DNA from: Planctomycetaceae bacterium
GTDB lineage: Bacteria > Planctomycetota > Planctomycetia > Pirellulales > UBA1268
Assembly: GCA_005791575.1 (NCBI GenBank)
Contig: SXWA01000009.1
Location: 1-43,238, forward strand
DNA length: 43,238 bases
Direction of reading: 5' to 3'
Below the pieces are notes generated by a model. The model was not told the origin of the DNA, did not search any database, and was given only the letters and a program-made list of their open reading frames with translations. The number at the start of each line of letters is the position of its first letter. Positions within the stretch are counted from its first letter, which is position 1. A program made the translations under genes and the position numbers. Positions 16,452-26,050 of this stretch are shown piece after piece.

Positions 16452-19211
16452 TCACTTGGCCGTGATCCCCTGCAGCGCCCGCAGTGCCGCCACGGCGGCA
16501 TCGACCTCGGCCTGCTTCGCCGCTGCGGCGGCCTTGGCGGCCTCGAGGGCCGTGGACGATTCCGCCACGACGGCTGCCGCGGCGGCGACCTGGCCGTCGA
16601 GCGACTGGATCCGGCCGCTCACCGCGGGCATCTCCCCCTTGGCCTTCACGGCGGCGGCCAGCCGTGCAGCGGCGTCCGTTTCCCACGCGAGCCGCTCCGC
16701 GGTCTGCGCGCTCATCGCCTCCTGCATCCCCTTGATCTGGTTTGCCTTGGCGGCCATCGTGTCGGTGAGCACCTTCACCGCGGCGGCGAGTTCCGCATCG
16801 GCGGGGGCGGCGGCAGCGGCGGCCTGCGCCTGGGCCGCGGCCGCGCCGAGCAGGCCCGCCGCCTTGGCGAGTTGCTCGAGCGCCCCTTGGGCGGCGGTCA
16901 GTTCCCCCTGCCGGGCGGCGACACGGGCGAGCAGGGCCGCGTGCTCCTGCTCCGCGGCGGTGACCGCCGCCGCGAGCGCATCGAGATCCTTCTGACCGGC
17001 GGCCCGCTGCTCGGCCATCGCGCGCCGGGCTGCATCGTCGGCGGCGACCTTGGCCTCCGCCTCGGCGGCCGACTGTTCGGCCTGACGGAGCACCTCCTCG
17101 GCGGCAGCGACGGCGGCCGAGAGGTCGCGGTAGCGGCCGAGGAACGTCGATTCCTCCTGCCACCGCGCCAGCTCGGCGCGCGCGGCGTCGAGACGGGCAG
17201 CGGCCTCGACGCGCCGTGCTTCGGCCTCGGCGGCGGCGACCTTCACCGCCGACAGTTCCGGTTCCATTGCGGCCACCTTCGCGGCCATCGCCTCGGCGCT
17301 GGCGCGGGCCTCGTCGCGGGCCGTAGTCATCGCCGCCATGGCGGCCTCGGCGGCAGCCAGCGCAGCGGCAGACCGGGTGACGTCGGCGCTGGTCTCGGCG
17401 ACACGGGTCCGCTGGCCGCGGAGACGATCCCCCTCGGCGACGACCGCGGCCCGGGCGGCGTCGTCGGGTGCGGCGGCGAGCGTGGCGAAGGCCCGGGCAT
17501 GGGCCTCGATCGCCGCCGCCAGGTCGGCTTCCGACTGCGTGGCGACGGCGGCCGCGGCGGTCCGGCCGCTGTCGGCGGCGGCCCGGGTGGCGGTGGCGGC
17601 TTCGGCCTGTTTTTGCCGCTCGTCGAACTGCCCGGCAGCGGCGTCGCGCGCCGCCACGAGCCCGTCGAACGACTTCTGCATGTCGGCGAGCTTCGCCAGC
17701 GCCGTCGCGGCCATCGTCGCCGCCGGTTCGACGGCCGGGGCGGTGTCGCCGACCACTTTCTCGGCGGCGGCGACACGCTCGGCGAGGGTGGGCGGGTTGG
17801 CGGAGAGATCGCCGAGTCGGGCCGCATCGGCGGCCTTCCACCCGCGGATCGCCCCGGTCCAGTCCCCCACCACGAGACTGTCGGTCTCGTCGCAGTACGA
17901 CACCGCGAGGGCGAGATCGGGGCAGGCTTCGAAGGCCTTCTGCTGGGTGCCGTCCTGGGCCCAGAGCTTCGGGGTCTTGTCGCGGCCGACGCTCACGAGC
18001 CTTCCGTCGCGCGTGAACTCGAGCGCCGTCACGCCGCCGCCGTGGGCGTTCCAATTCTTCACCTGGCCGCCGTTCTCCATCTCCCAGAGGCGGATCGTGC
18101 CATCCTCGCTGGCGGAGGCGAGCATGTTGGAATCAGTACGCCACGAGAGGCCGGTGACGGCGGCCCCGTGGCCGGCGAGGACGAGGTAGTCGCGGCCGGT
18201 GGCCGCCTCCCAGACGATCACGCCGCCGTTGCGGTCGGCGGTGGCGAGGAGGACACCGTCGGGGCTGAAGGACGCCGCGGTGATCCAGTCGGTGTGCTTG
18301 CGCAATTCATGGAGCTTCTCGCCGGTCGCCGCGGAGTGGACGCGCACCACCTTCTGCGGTCCGCCGAGCGCGACGAGGGTGTGGTCGGGGCTGATGTCGG
18401 CGGCGAGCACCGTGTCGAGCTCGTCGCCCACCTGGAGCACCCGGCGGCCGTCATCGACGTTCCAGCCGACGACACGGCCACTCGCCCCGCCACGGCCACC
18501 GCCGGCGAGCACCAGGCTGCCGGAGCGGCTGAAGACCACCACCTGGGGACGGCCCTCGGGGAAGGGGAGCACCCCGGCGAGTTGCCGGGTGTCGGTCCGC
18601 CAGAGGAGTACCTGCTTCTGCCCGCAGATGGCCGCCAGCGGCGCCCAGGGGCTGGTGGCGATCGAGCAGCAGGCGGCGTCGGTGGCGGTGCGCACCACCG
18701 GCTCGAGCGGCAGGCGCGCCGGCAGCGGGACGACGGCCGGCCGCTGCGTCGGGGAGGCGTCCATCGCGGCGAGCATCGGCTTCTTCTTCACCGCCGCCTT
18801 GCTCCCCGCGTTCTCGAGGATCCCACCGTCGATCCAGCGCTTCACCACGGCCGCTTCCGGCTCGGGGATCGGCGGCGCGTCGGGGGGCATCTTCGGTTCG
18901 CTCTGGTGGGTGATCAGCTGGTAGAGGTAGCTGGCCGCCGCGTCGCCCGCCTCGACGACGGCCCCGGAACCGCCGCCCGCCATCAGGCCGCTGTAGGTGG
19001 TGAGATCGAGGCCCCCCGCCTTCTTGTCGGGGTTGTGGCAGCTCCCGCAGCGCTGCCGGAAGACCGCGAGCGCGTGATCGTCGAAGGTCACCTTCTCCCC
19101 GTCTGCCGCCACGGCCACCGCGGGCAGGAGGAGGACGGCCGGGATCAAAAGCCCGGGGAAGGCGGTGGCGAACCGTCCGATCAGGGAGGAAAACGGAGCG
19201 GGAGCTTTCAT
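16452..19211 (-). CDS. PSCyt1-type cytochrome domain + WD40 repeats + long Ala-rich coiled-coil
   Basis: FRQRCGSCHNPDKKAGGLDLTTYSGLMAGG; WD40-like blocks (LVLAGHGAAVTGLSWRTDSNMLASASEDGTIRLWEMENG); about 450 aa Ala/Glu/Arg-rich coiled-coil C-terminus. Confidence 0.88.
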   Translation of the reverse strand: MKAPAPFSSLIGRFATAFPGLLIPAVLLLPAVAVAADGEKVTFDDHALAVFRQRCGSCHNPDKKAGGLDLTTYSGLMAGGGSGAVVEAGDAAASYLYQLITHQSEPKMPPDAPPIPEPEAAVVKRWIDGGILENAGSKAAVKKKPMLAAMDASPTQRPAVVPLPARLPLEPVVRTATDAACCSIATSPWAPLAAICGQKQVLLWRTDTRQLAGVLPFPEGRPQVVVFSRSGSLVLAGGGRGGASGRVVGWNVDDGRRVLQVGDELDTVLAADISPDHTLVALGGPQKVVRVHSAATGEKLHELRKHTDWITAASFSPDGVLLATADRNGGVIVWEAATGRDYLVLAGHGAAVTGLSWRTDSNMLASASEDGTIRLWEMENGGQVKNWNAHGGGVTALEFTRDGRLVSVGRDKTPKLWAQDGTQQKAFEACPDLALAVSYCDETDSLVVGDWTGAIRGWKAADAARLGDLSANPPTLAERVAAAEKVVGDTAPAVEPAATMAATALAKLADMQKSFDGLVAARDAAAGQFDERQKQAEAATATRAAADSGRTAAAAVATQSEADLAAAIEAHARAFATLAAAPDDAARAAVVAEGDRLRGQRTRVAETSADVTRSAAALAAAEAAMAAMTTARDEARASAEAMAAKVAAMEPELSAVKVAAAEAEARRVEAAARLDAARAELARWQEESTFLGRYRDLSAAVAAAEEVLRQAEQSAAEAEAKVAADDAARRAMAEQRAAGQKDLDALAAAVTAAEQEHAALLARVAARQGELTAAQGALEQLAKAAGLLGAAAAQAQAAAAAAPADAELAAAVKVLTDTMAAKANQIKGMQEAMSAQTAERLAWETDAAARLAAAVKAKGEMPAVSGRIQSLDGQVAAAAAVVAESSTALEAAKAAAAAKQAEVDAAVAALRALQGITAK

Positions 19212-19256
19212 CGGGTCACCCTGGCAAACGGGGCGCCGCGCTGGGGGCGGCGCCGT

Positions 19257-19288
19257 GGTATTTGATCGATGTGGTACTCGATCGATGT
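19257..19288. repeat. imperfect 16-bp tandem duplication in the intergenic gap
   Basis: ggtatttgatcgatgt (19257-19272) and ggtactcgatcgatgt (19273-19288). Confidence 0.75.
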
Positions 19289-19310
19289 GGTGCGCGCTCG
19301 GTCGCGGCGA

Positions 19311-21797
19311 TCAGTGATTGAAGACGAACTCACGCGAATTGAGCACCGCCCAGAAACCGTCCTCGAGGGCCTGCTGCGGGGCCGGGTCTGCGGCCACGAG
19401 CGCCAGCAGATCGGCCTTCTCCTTGTCGGTCGGCCGGCGCGTCAGGGCGCGGATGTAGAACTCCTCGATGATCTGCTCGGGGGTCTGGCCGGCGTCGAGG
19501 AGCCGTTTCACCAGGCCGCCGGCCTGGATCTTGCCCTGCACGGTGTCGCCGTTGAGGAGGTGGAGGGCCTGGGAGAGATTCGGCTCCATCTTCACCTCGC
19601 AGGAGCAGACGCTCCCGCGCGTCGCCCGGCCGAAGGTGGTGAGGAAGTAGGTCGACGTGTTGCCGTCGGCGATCTGCACCGCCCGGGCACCGAGCGGGAG
19701 GCCGCCGAACTTGTTCTTGGTGTCGGTGACCGCCGAGACCATGTCGAGGAGCACCTCGGCCCGCACCCGCCGCAGCAGCGCGTGGGAGAAGTTGCGCTCG
19801 TCGGTGGCGTTGGTCTCGTTGGTCTTCGTGGAGAGCTGGTACGTCCGCGAGGTGCAGATGTCGCGGACGAGTTTCTTGAAGTCGTATTTCGACTCCACGA
19901 ACCGGCGCGAGAGGTCGGTGAGCAGTTCCTCGTTGACCGGCGGATTGCTCACCCGCACGTCATCGACCTCGTTGATGAGGCCGGGGCCGAAGAAATGCGC
20001 CCAGACGATGTTGACGAGGTTGCGCGAGAAGTAGGCGTTGTCGGGGGAGGTGAGCCATTCCGCCATCACCGCCCGGCGGTCGCGGCCGGCGAGGTCGGGA
20101 AACCCGCCGCCGAGCGCCTTCGGCGGGACCACGCGGCCGCCGACCGGGTGCTTCACGTCACCACCGCCCGAGTTGAAGACCACCGTCTCCCGTGGATCCT
20201 CCCCCTGCTTGCGCCCGATCTGCGCGAAGAAGTTGGCGAAGCCGTAGTAGTCGTCCATCGTCCAGCGGTCGAACGGATGGTTGTGGCACTGGGCGCACTG
20301 GATCCGCATCCCGAGGAATACCTGGGCGACGTTCTCCGCCACCTTCAGGGTGTCGGTCTCGTTCTGGTAGTAGTTGGTCGCGGCGTTGGTGAAGGTGCCG
20401 CCGCTGGCCGAGAGGAGCTCGCGGACCAGTTGGTCGATCGGCACGTTGGCCTGGATCCGCTCCTGCAGCCAGTTGTAGTAGAGGAGCATCGCCTTGTAGC
20501 TGATCTGCTGCGACGTGCGGATCATGAGCAGCTCCGACCACTTCATGACCCACATCTCGACGAACTCCTTCCGCTCGAGGAGGGAATCGACGAGATGCTC
20601 GCGCTTGGCGGGGTCGGTGCTCTGGATGAAGGTGCGGTATTCGTCGGATGTGGGCAGCACGCCGCAGATGTCGAGCGACACGCGGCGGAGGAATTCCTCG
20701 TCGCTGCACAATTCCGAGGGGTTGATCCGCAGCTTCTCGAGCTTGCGGTTGACCAGTTCGTCGATCGCGTTGGCGGCCGGGGGATTGGACCAGGCGAACT
20801 GCAGCCCCTTGGGGAGCACGATCGTGTGCATGCCGACGGTGTGGGTCTCGAAGCGGGCCATCACGAAGGCCTCGCCGCGGTTCTTGGCGGTGATCACCCC
20901 GTCCTGCGACACGGTGGCGGCGTTGTCGTTGCTGGTGAGGAAGACCGCCAGGTGGGTGACGTCGCGGTCGGTGCCATCGGCGTAGCTGGCGCGCACCGTG
21001 AGTTGCTGGGTCTCCCCCTCGCCGTCGAGGACCGCGCCGGCCGGGAGGATCGTCACCGCGGTCACCGCGGGCACCGCTCCGGGGTCGGCTGGCGCACCCT
21101 TCTGCAGCCATTCGAGCAGCGTCGTGTGGTACGGGTCGCCGACCTTGATCTTGGCGCCGCCGCCGTGGGGCACGGCATTGGTGGCCTTCTCCACCAGCAG
21201 GCTCTCCTCCGCCAGCGCCAGGTTCAGTCGCCGGCCGGAGATCTCGCGCGTGAGGCGGTGGTGGTCGCCGTCGGGATCGAATCCGAACAGCGACAGGCGG
21301 AAGCCGTCCTTGCCGCGGGCGGCACCGTGGCAACTGCCGGTGTTGCAGCCCGCCTTCATGAACACCGGCATGACGTCGAGCTTGAAGCTCAGCGGCGGCG
21401 TTTCCGCAGCCCGCTCGACGTGCACCGGCACCGTGACCGTGCGGTCGCCGAAGGCGACTGTCAGGCTCGTGTCGCCGTCGGCGACGGGGCGGAGGATGCG
21501 GCCGTCGAGGGCGGCGGTCGCGGGAGCTGCCACCGTCAGGCCCGCCGCCGCGGTGACATCGCGCGTGATCCCGTCGGCGTAGGTGGCCTGGACCACGAGC
21601 GACTGCCGGTCACGGGAGCCGGAAAGGTGGACCGCGGACGGATGGACATCCATCGCGACAAGTGCCAGCCCGCCCGCAGCACGCGCCAGCCCGTCCGCGG
21701 CAAGTGCCGGTGCATCGGCGGCGAACGCCGGCGTGGCCACGGTGGCCGCGAGCGCTGCCAACACGACAACCAGCGACAGGCGTGCAGGATGGTTCAC
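19311..21797 (-). CDS. DUF1549/DUF1553 protein with bacterial Ig-like domains and a CX4CH motif
   Basis: GCNTGSCHGAARGKDGFRLSLFGFDP; CAQCHNHPFDRWTMDDYYGFANFF; signal VNHPARLSLVVVLAALAATVATPAFAADA. GTG start at 21797 preferred over the ORF start at 22055. Confidence 0.87.
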   Translation of the reverse strand: MNHPARLSLVVVLAALAATVATPAFAADAPALAADGLARAAGGLALVAMDVHPSAVHLSGSRDRQSLVVQATYADGITRDVTAAAGLTVAAPATAALDGRILRPVADGDTSLTVAFGDRTVTVPVHVERAAETPPLSFKLDVMPVFMKAGCNTGSCHGAARGKDGFRLSLFGFDPDGDHHRLTREISGRRLNLALAEESLLVEKATNAVPHGGGAKIKVGDPYHTTLLEWLQKGAPADPGAVPAVTAVTILPAGAVLDGEGETQQLTVRASYADGTDRDVTHLAVFLTSNDNAATVSQDGVITAKNRGEAFVMARFETHTVGMHTIVLPKGLQFAWSNPPAANAIDELVNRKLEKLRINPSELCSDEEFLRRVSLDICGVLPTSDEYRTFIQSTDPAKREHLVDSLLERKEFVEMWVMKWSELLMIRTSQQISYKAMLLYYNWLQERIQANVPIDQLVRELLSASGGTFTNAATNYYQNETDTLKVAENVAQVFLGMRIQCAQCHNHPFDRWTMDDYYGFANFFAQIGRKQGEDPRETVVFNSGGGDVKHPVGGRVVPPKALGGGFPDLAGRDRRAVMAEWLTSPDNAYFSRNLVNIVWAHFFGPGLINEVDDVRVSNPPVNEELLTDLSRRFVESKYDFKKLVRDICTSRTYQLSTKTNETNATDERNFSHALLRRVRAEVLLDMVSAVTDTKNKFGGLPLGARAVQIADGNTSTYFLTTFGRATRGSVCSCEVKMEPNLSQALHLLNGDTVQGKIQAGGLVKRLLDAGQTPEQIIEEFYIRALTRRPTDKEKADLLALVAADPAPQQALEDGFWAVLNSREFVFNH

Positions 21798-21852
21798 GGC
21801 GGGGATTCCCGGGTGGTGGCGTCCGACCGGAGCGCGGCCGGAAAGGAATGCG

Positions 21853-24357
21853 TCATGGGACGGCGGTGGCACCGACCCCCTTGGCTTGCTGCCGGAGCTT
21901 CTCCAGCCGCGACAGCGGTTTGGCGGGGGCCGGGGCGGCGGGCGCGGGGGCAGCCTGAGCCGCTTGGGGGGCCGCCGCCGGCGGTGGCGCCGCCGGCTTC
22001 GAGGGAGCGGCGATCTGTAGTTCGGTCTGGCCACCGCGGGCCTGGACCGGTTCACCCGCCACGGTGGTCACCAGTTCCACGAACGGAGTCTTGTGGTTGC
22101 CCACCGGACTCTTCTCCGAGGTGGCGACCTCGAACACCAGCTCCTTCGTCTCCTTGGTGAACGTCAGTTCGGGGGCCTTCGTCTCCGGCGGCAGGCCCTG
22201 GAGGCGGGCGACGGCCTCCCCTTCGAAGTCCGCCTTCTGCTCGAGGGTGCAGACGATCTGCGCCGGCTGGCCCTGCTCGCAGGAGGCCCGGGCGAGGGTG
22301 GCGGTGGTGAACGGCTCGGCGATGTCGAGGCTCGCCAGCTGCGAGGCGGCCCACGCCGGACCGCCGACGTCAGCCTGGGCGATGCAGTAGATCGGCCAGT
22401 TGCCCACGGCGGCGTTGCCGTCGGCGTTGATCGTGTAGAGCCCCTCGGTGGCGTCGGCGGCGATGGTGATGTTCGGCGCTGCCCCGATCCCCGGTGGGCG
22501 GAACGGAAACTCGACGGTCACCGGGCCGGCGAAGCCCTCGCTCCGCGTCACGACCACCTTGAGATTCATCGTGCCGTTGCGCACCAGCGGCGCCTTCGGT
22601 TGGACGATGTCGATGCGGAAGGGAAGCGGTTCGATGACCGCCATCGCGAGCGTGTCGACGCGGGCGCCGTAGTAGACGGCGTTGTTGGGCTGGCCGAGGA
22701 CGAAGTCGGCGAAATTGTCGAACCGGCCGCGGATCTTCGGCTCGTCGGCGGTGGGCCGGGCCTCGAACGCCACCAGCCCGCCGGCGACCGGAGCGTCGGC
22801 AGCCGCCTCGAAGACCACCGGCACCTGCGACACCGCCGCCGGCATCGCCCGGGTGTGGAGCGTGATTCCCGAGGGGAGCTGCCCCGGCTCGAGGACCAAC
22901 TCGCCGCCGAAGTTGGCCCGGGCGGCGTTGACGAGCACGGCATAGCGGTTGCCGCGCGGCACCGCCACCTGCTGGCGCGTCTGCGAATAACGGTCGATGC
23001 GCGGAATGGAGAGCGCGAGGGCGGGGCGGACCGGGTCGATCTCGACGCGGTAGACGAAGTCGGCACGCCCGCGGCCGAGGTGATCGGTGACGCGGATCAC
23101 GTAGTCGCCGTCCTCGGGCAGCTGCAACTGGAGAAACGAGTCGGGCCCGCGCGAATCGTCGTTGCCGGCGATCGACCGGCCATCGGCGTGGAACAGGTTC
23201 ATGACCGGATCGAGCCCGCTGCGGATCCGCCGTGCGAAGCACTCGATCGCCACCGCCTGCCCCTTGGTGCCGGTGAAGCGGAAGCAATCGACGTCGCCGG
23301 CAGTCTCGATGATTCCGTTGAAGGCGGTGCCCGCCGGGGCGGGGGTGGCGGCGGGGGGGTCGTTGTTGGGCTCGATCTCGAGCGTGTTGCCCAGCGGGGA
23401 GATCCGCAGCGGCAGACCCGACGGGCAGATGCCGCTTCCGTCGGCCGGGAAGAGCTTGAGGACGCTCCCCTCGGCCGGCACGGCGACATCCTGGCGGAGC
23501 GGGCCGGCGGCGTCGCCGAGGAAGGTCACGGCCAGCGCCTCGCCAGCCCGGCCGCCGGCCGGATAGACCGCCGTGGGGCGTGGGAAGGACCCGACGTGGA
23601 GCCGGTAGCGGCAGTTGCCGTCGCCGGCGTAGCTCGTCTCGCGCACCTGCACGAAGTAGGTGCCGTCGTCGGGGGCGATGATCGAGAGCACGCCGTCCTG
23701 CTGGGCGATCGGCGAGTCGTCGACGCTCGCCAACTCGAAGCGCCGCGCGTCGAGGATCGAGAGGGCGGGATCGAAGAGGTGGCTGCCGAGGCGCAGGGCC
23801 TCGATCTCGACGCTGATCCGCTGCCCCTTGGCCGCCTTGATCGCCACCAGATCGACATCCTCGCTGGTGACGACACCGTGCACGGTCGTGCCCGGCTCGA
23901 TCGCCTGGGCTTCGTCGAGCGATCCGTTGGGCTCCTTCTCCTCGACCACCGGCAGGGCGCCGACGACGAACGAGCGGAAATCGGAGATCCCCGACTTGCA
24001 GCGCACCTGGACGAGATGCTCGCCGAGCCGGCAATCGGCCGGGATCTCGATCAGGGCCTTGAAGGAGTTGTCGTCGACGGGGGTCAGCGACTTGACCACG
24101 AAGCCGCCCGGCTGATCGGGGGCGGTGGCGTGGAAGAGGAGTTCCTCGGCATCCTTGAGCCGGGCACCCTGGAAGAGGAGTTCGCGCTCCCCGCCGCGCT
24201 GCACGCCGCGGGGGAGGATCAGACCGAGCTGCGGAAACGACGCCCGGGCCGTGTCGGCCGACCCGATCCACCCGCCCACAACCGCCACACCGGCCACCAC
24301 CGCGGCACCCCATCGGGGCCAGCGGGATCGTCGCACCCGGTCCTGCATTGGTTGCAT
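21853..24357 (-). CDS. PPC (pre-peptidase C-terminal) domain-containing exported protein
   Basis: Repeated PPC-like segments (EKEPNGSLDEAQAIEPGTTVHGVVTSEDVDLVAIKAAKGQRISVEIEALRLGSHLFDPALSILDARR; DVDCFRFTGTKGQAVAIECFARRIRSGLDPVMNLFHADGRSI). Start 24357 or 24384. Confidence 0.8.
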   Translation of the reverse strand: MQPMQDRVRRSRWPRWGAAVVAGVAVVGGWIGSADTARASFPQLGLILPRGVQRGGERELLFQGARLKDAEELLFHATAPDQPGGFVVKSLTPVDDNSFKALIEIPADCRLGEHLVQVRCKSGISDFRSFVVGALPVVEEKEPNGSLDEAQAIEPGTTVHGVVTSEDVDLVAIKAAKGQRISVEIEALRLGSHLFDPALSILDARRFELASVDDSPIAQQDGVLSIIAPDDGTYFVQVRETSYAGDGNCRYRLHVGSFPRPTAVYPAGGRAGEALAVTFLGDAAGPLRQDVAVPAEGSVLKLFPADGSGICPSGLPLRISPLGNTLEIEPNNDPPAATPAPAGTAFNGIIETAGDVDCFRFTGTKGQAVAIECFARRIRSGLDPVMNLFHADGRSIAGNDDSRGPDSFLQLQLPEDGDYVIRVTDHLGRGRADFVYRVEIDPVRPALALSIPRIDRYSQTRQQVAVPRGNRYAVLVNAARANFGGELVLEPGQLPSGITLHTRAMPAAVSQVPVVFEAAADAPVAGGLVAFEARPTADEPKIRGRFDNFADFVLGQPNNAVYYGARVDTLAMAVIEPLPFRIDIVQPKAPLVRNGTMNLKVVVTRSEGFAGPVTVEFPFRPPGIGAAPNITIAADATEGLYTINADGNAAVGNWPIYCIAQADVGGPAWAASQLASLDIAEPFTTATLARASCEQGQPAQIVCTLEQKADFEGEAVARLQGLPPETKAPELTFTKETKELVFEVATSEKSPVGNHKTPFVELVTTVAGEPVQARGGQTELQIAAPSKPAAPPPAAAPQAAQAAPAPAAPAPAKPLSRLEKLRQQAKGVGATAVP

Positions 24358-24439
24358 GGATCTCGTGCAGCCGGTCGGCCGCATGTCGCTCCTGGAGGGA
24401 ATGGTCGCGATCGGACAGAGGGTCGGCGGGGTGCCGCGA

Positions 24440-25747
24440 TCAGGCCAACAGGTCCTGCCGCACCTTGCCGCCATCGACGATCTCGATCGGCCGGGCACCG
24501 GGGGCCATCAGTTCCTTGTCGGCGACGATCCCCATCCGGTCGTAGATCGTCGTCGCCCAGTCCTCGACGGTGAGCGGGTCGTCCTCGGGCTCGCTGGCGG
24601 TGGCGTTGCTCGAGCCATGGACGATGCCCTGCTTGATGCCGCCACCGGCCATCACCACGCTGAACACCTTCGGCCAATGGTCGCGGCCGGCAGTGCCGTT
24701 GATCTTCGGGGTGCGGCCGAACTCGGAGCTGATGCAGACCATCGTCGAACCGAGCAGCCCGCGCCGCTCGAGATCGCGGATCAGCGTGGCGAATCCCTGG
24801 TCGAGGGCGGGAAGCTGGTTCTTCATGCCACCGGCGATGTTGTCGTGCATGTCCCAGCCGCCGTAGGTGAGGGTCACGAACCGGACCCCCGCCTCGACCA
24901 GCCGCCGGGCGAGGAGCATGCGCATCCCCGCCTGGTTGCGGCCGTACTCGTCCTTGATGGCATCGGGCTCCTTCGACATGTCGAAGGCCTCGCGCGCCTT
25001 CTCGGAGCTGATCATGCTGTAGGCCCGGTCGTAGAACGTGTCGAGCGCGTCGAGGGAGTCGCTCTTCTCCTTCTCGCGGAAGTAGCCGTTGACGACGTCG
25101 AGCATCTTGCGGCGCTTGTCGAAGCGGACCGGATCGACACCGCCCGGCAGGGCCAGGTCGCGGACCTGGAAGGTGGTGTCCGCCGGGTCGCTCCCCAGGC
25201 TGAAGCCGGCGTACGAGGAACTGAGGTACCCGGTGCCGGCGAACTCGTTGGGCTGGTTGGGGATGCAGACGTAGGGGGGGAGGTTGTTCCGCGGGCCGAA
25301 CTCGTGCGCCACGACGGAGCCCATGCTCGGATACTGCAGCGCCGGGCTCGGCCGGTAGCCGGTGAACATGTTGTGCGTGCCGCGCTCATGGGCCGCCTCC
25401 CCGTGGGTCATCGAGCGGCAGATGGCGATCTTGTCGGTGACCTTCGCCGTGTGCGGGAGCAGCTCGCCGACGCGCACGCCGGGTACCGCCGACTCGATGC
25501 TGCCCAGCGGTCCGCGGTATTCGACCGGCGCGAACGGCTTGGGGTCGAACGTCTCCTGGTGGGCCATGCCGCCCGGCAGGAAGATCGAGATCACGCTCTT
25601 GGCGACCCCCTCCTTGCTCTCGTAGTTCTTGAGGTCGGCCCGGGCCTGCTCCATCCGCAGCACGTCGGCCAGGGAGATCCCCAACCCCCCGACGACACCC
25701 ACGGAGAGGAATCCACGGCGGGCGAGATGGTTGCCGGTGCACGTCAT
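24440..25747 (-). CDS. DUF1501 family protein with Tat-like signal
   Basis: LARRGFLSVGVVGGLGISLADVLRM; SVISIFLPGGMAHQETFDPKPFAPVEYRGPLG; SSEFGRTPKINGTAGRDHWPKVFSVVMAGGGIKQG; upstream gtggaggccgtcccATG. Confidence 0.92.
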   Translation of the reverse strand: MTCTGNHLARRGFLSVGVVGGLGISLADVLRMEQARADLKNYESKEGVAKSVISIFLPGGMAHQETFDPKPFAPVEYRGPLGSIESAVPGVRVGELLPHTAKVTDKIAICRSMTHGEAAHERGTHNMFTGYRPSPALQYPSMGSVVAHEFGPRNNLPPYVCIPNQPNEFAGTGYLSSSYAGFSLGSDPADTTFQVRDLALPGGVDPVRFDKRRKMLDVVNGYFREKEKSDSLDALDTFYDRAYSMISSEKAREAFDMSKEPDAIKDEYGRNQAGMRMLLARRLVEAGVRFVTLTYGGWDMHDNIAGGMKNQLPALDQGFATLIRDLERRGLLGSTMVCISSEFGRTPKINGTAGRDHWPKVFSVVMAGGGIKQGIVHGSSNATASEPEDDPLTVEDWATTIYDRMGIVADKELMAPGARPIEIVDGGKVRQDLLA

Positions 25748-26050
25748 GGGACGGCCTCCACGATGGATGGGTGATCGGTTGATGGGCGATCGGGGCAACT
25801 GGCGATCGGGCGGGAAGGCAGACCAAAAACACCGTAAGTCTACCACATGGAGGGGGGGCTGTCGAGAAAGCCGGCAACGCCGTCTGCCGGAGTCTCAAGT
25901 CGTGTCATGGAAAGATCTTGTGATCGGATTGGTGACGCTGGTCGCGGGGTGGACAGGCACGCGCGGTGATTCTTCGTACGATGCGTCCGCCGTGTCAGGC
26001 CGACACGGTGAGATGCGGGCGGTGTCTGCCGGTCGAGAGGGGCAGGGGGC

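Noticed and set aside
16395-19265. 956-aa Gly/Arg-rich plus-strand ORF
   Set aside because: Antisense image of the Ala-rich coiled-coil/WD40 gene; composition is an artefact of the opposite strand.
19269-22160. 963-aa plus-strand ORF
   Set aside because: Shadow of the DUF1549/DUF1553 gene, which has unambiguous motifs on the minus strand.
22093-24573. 826-aa plus-strand ORF
   Set aside because: Shadow of the PPC-domain gene.
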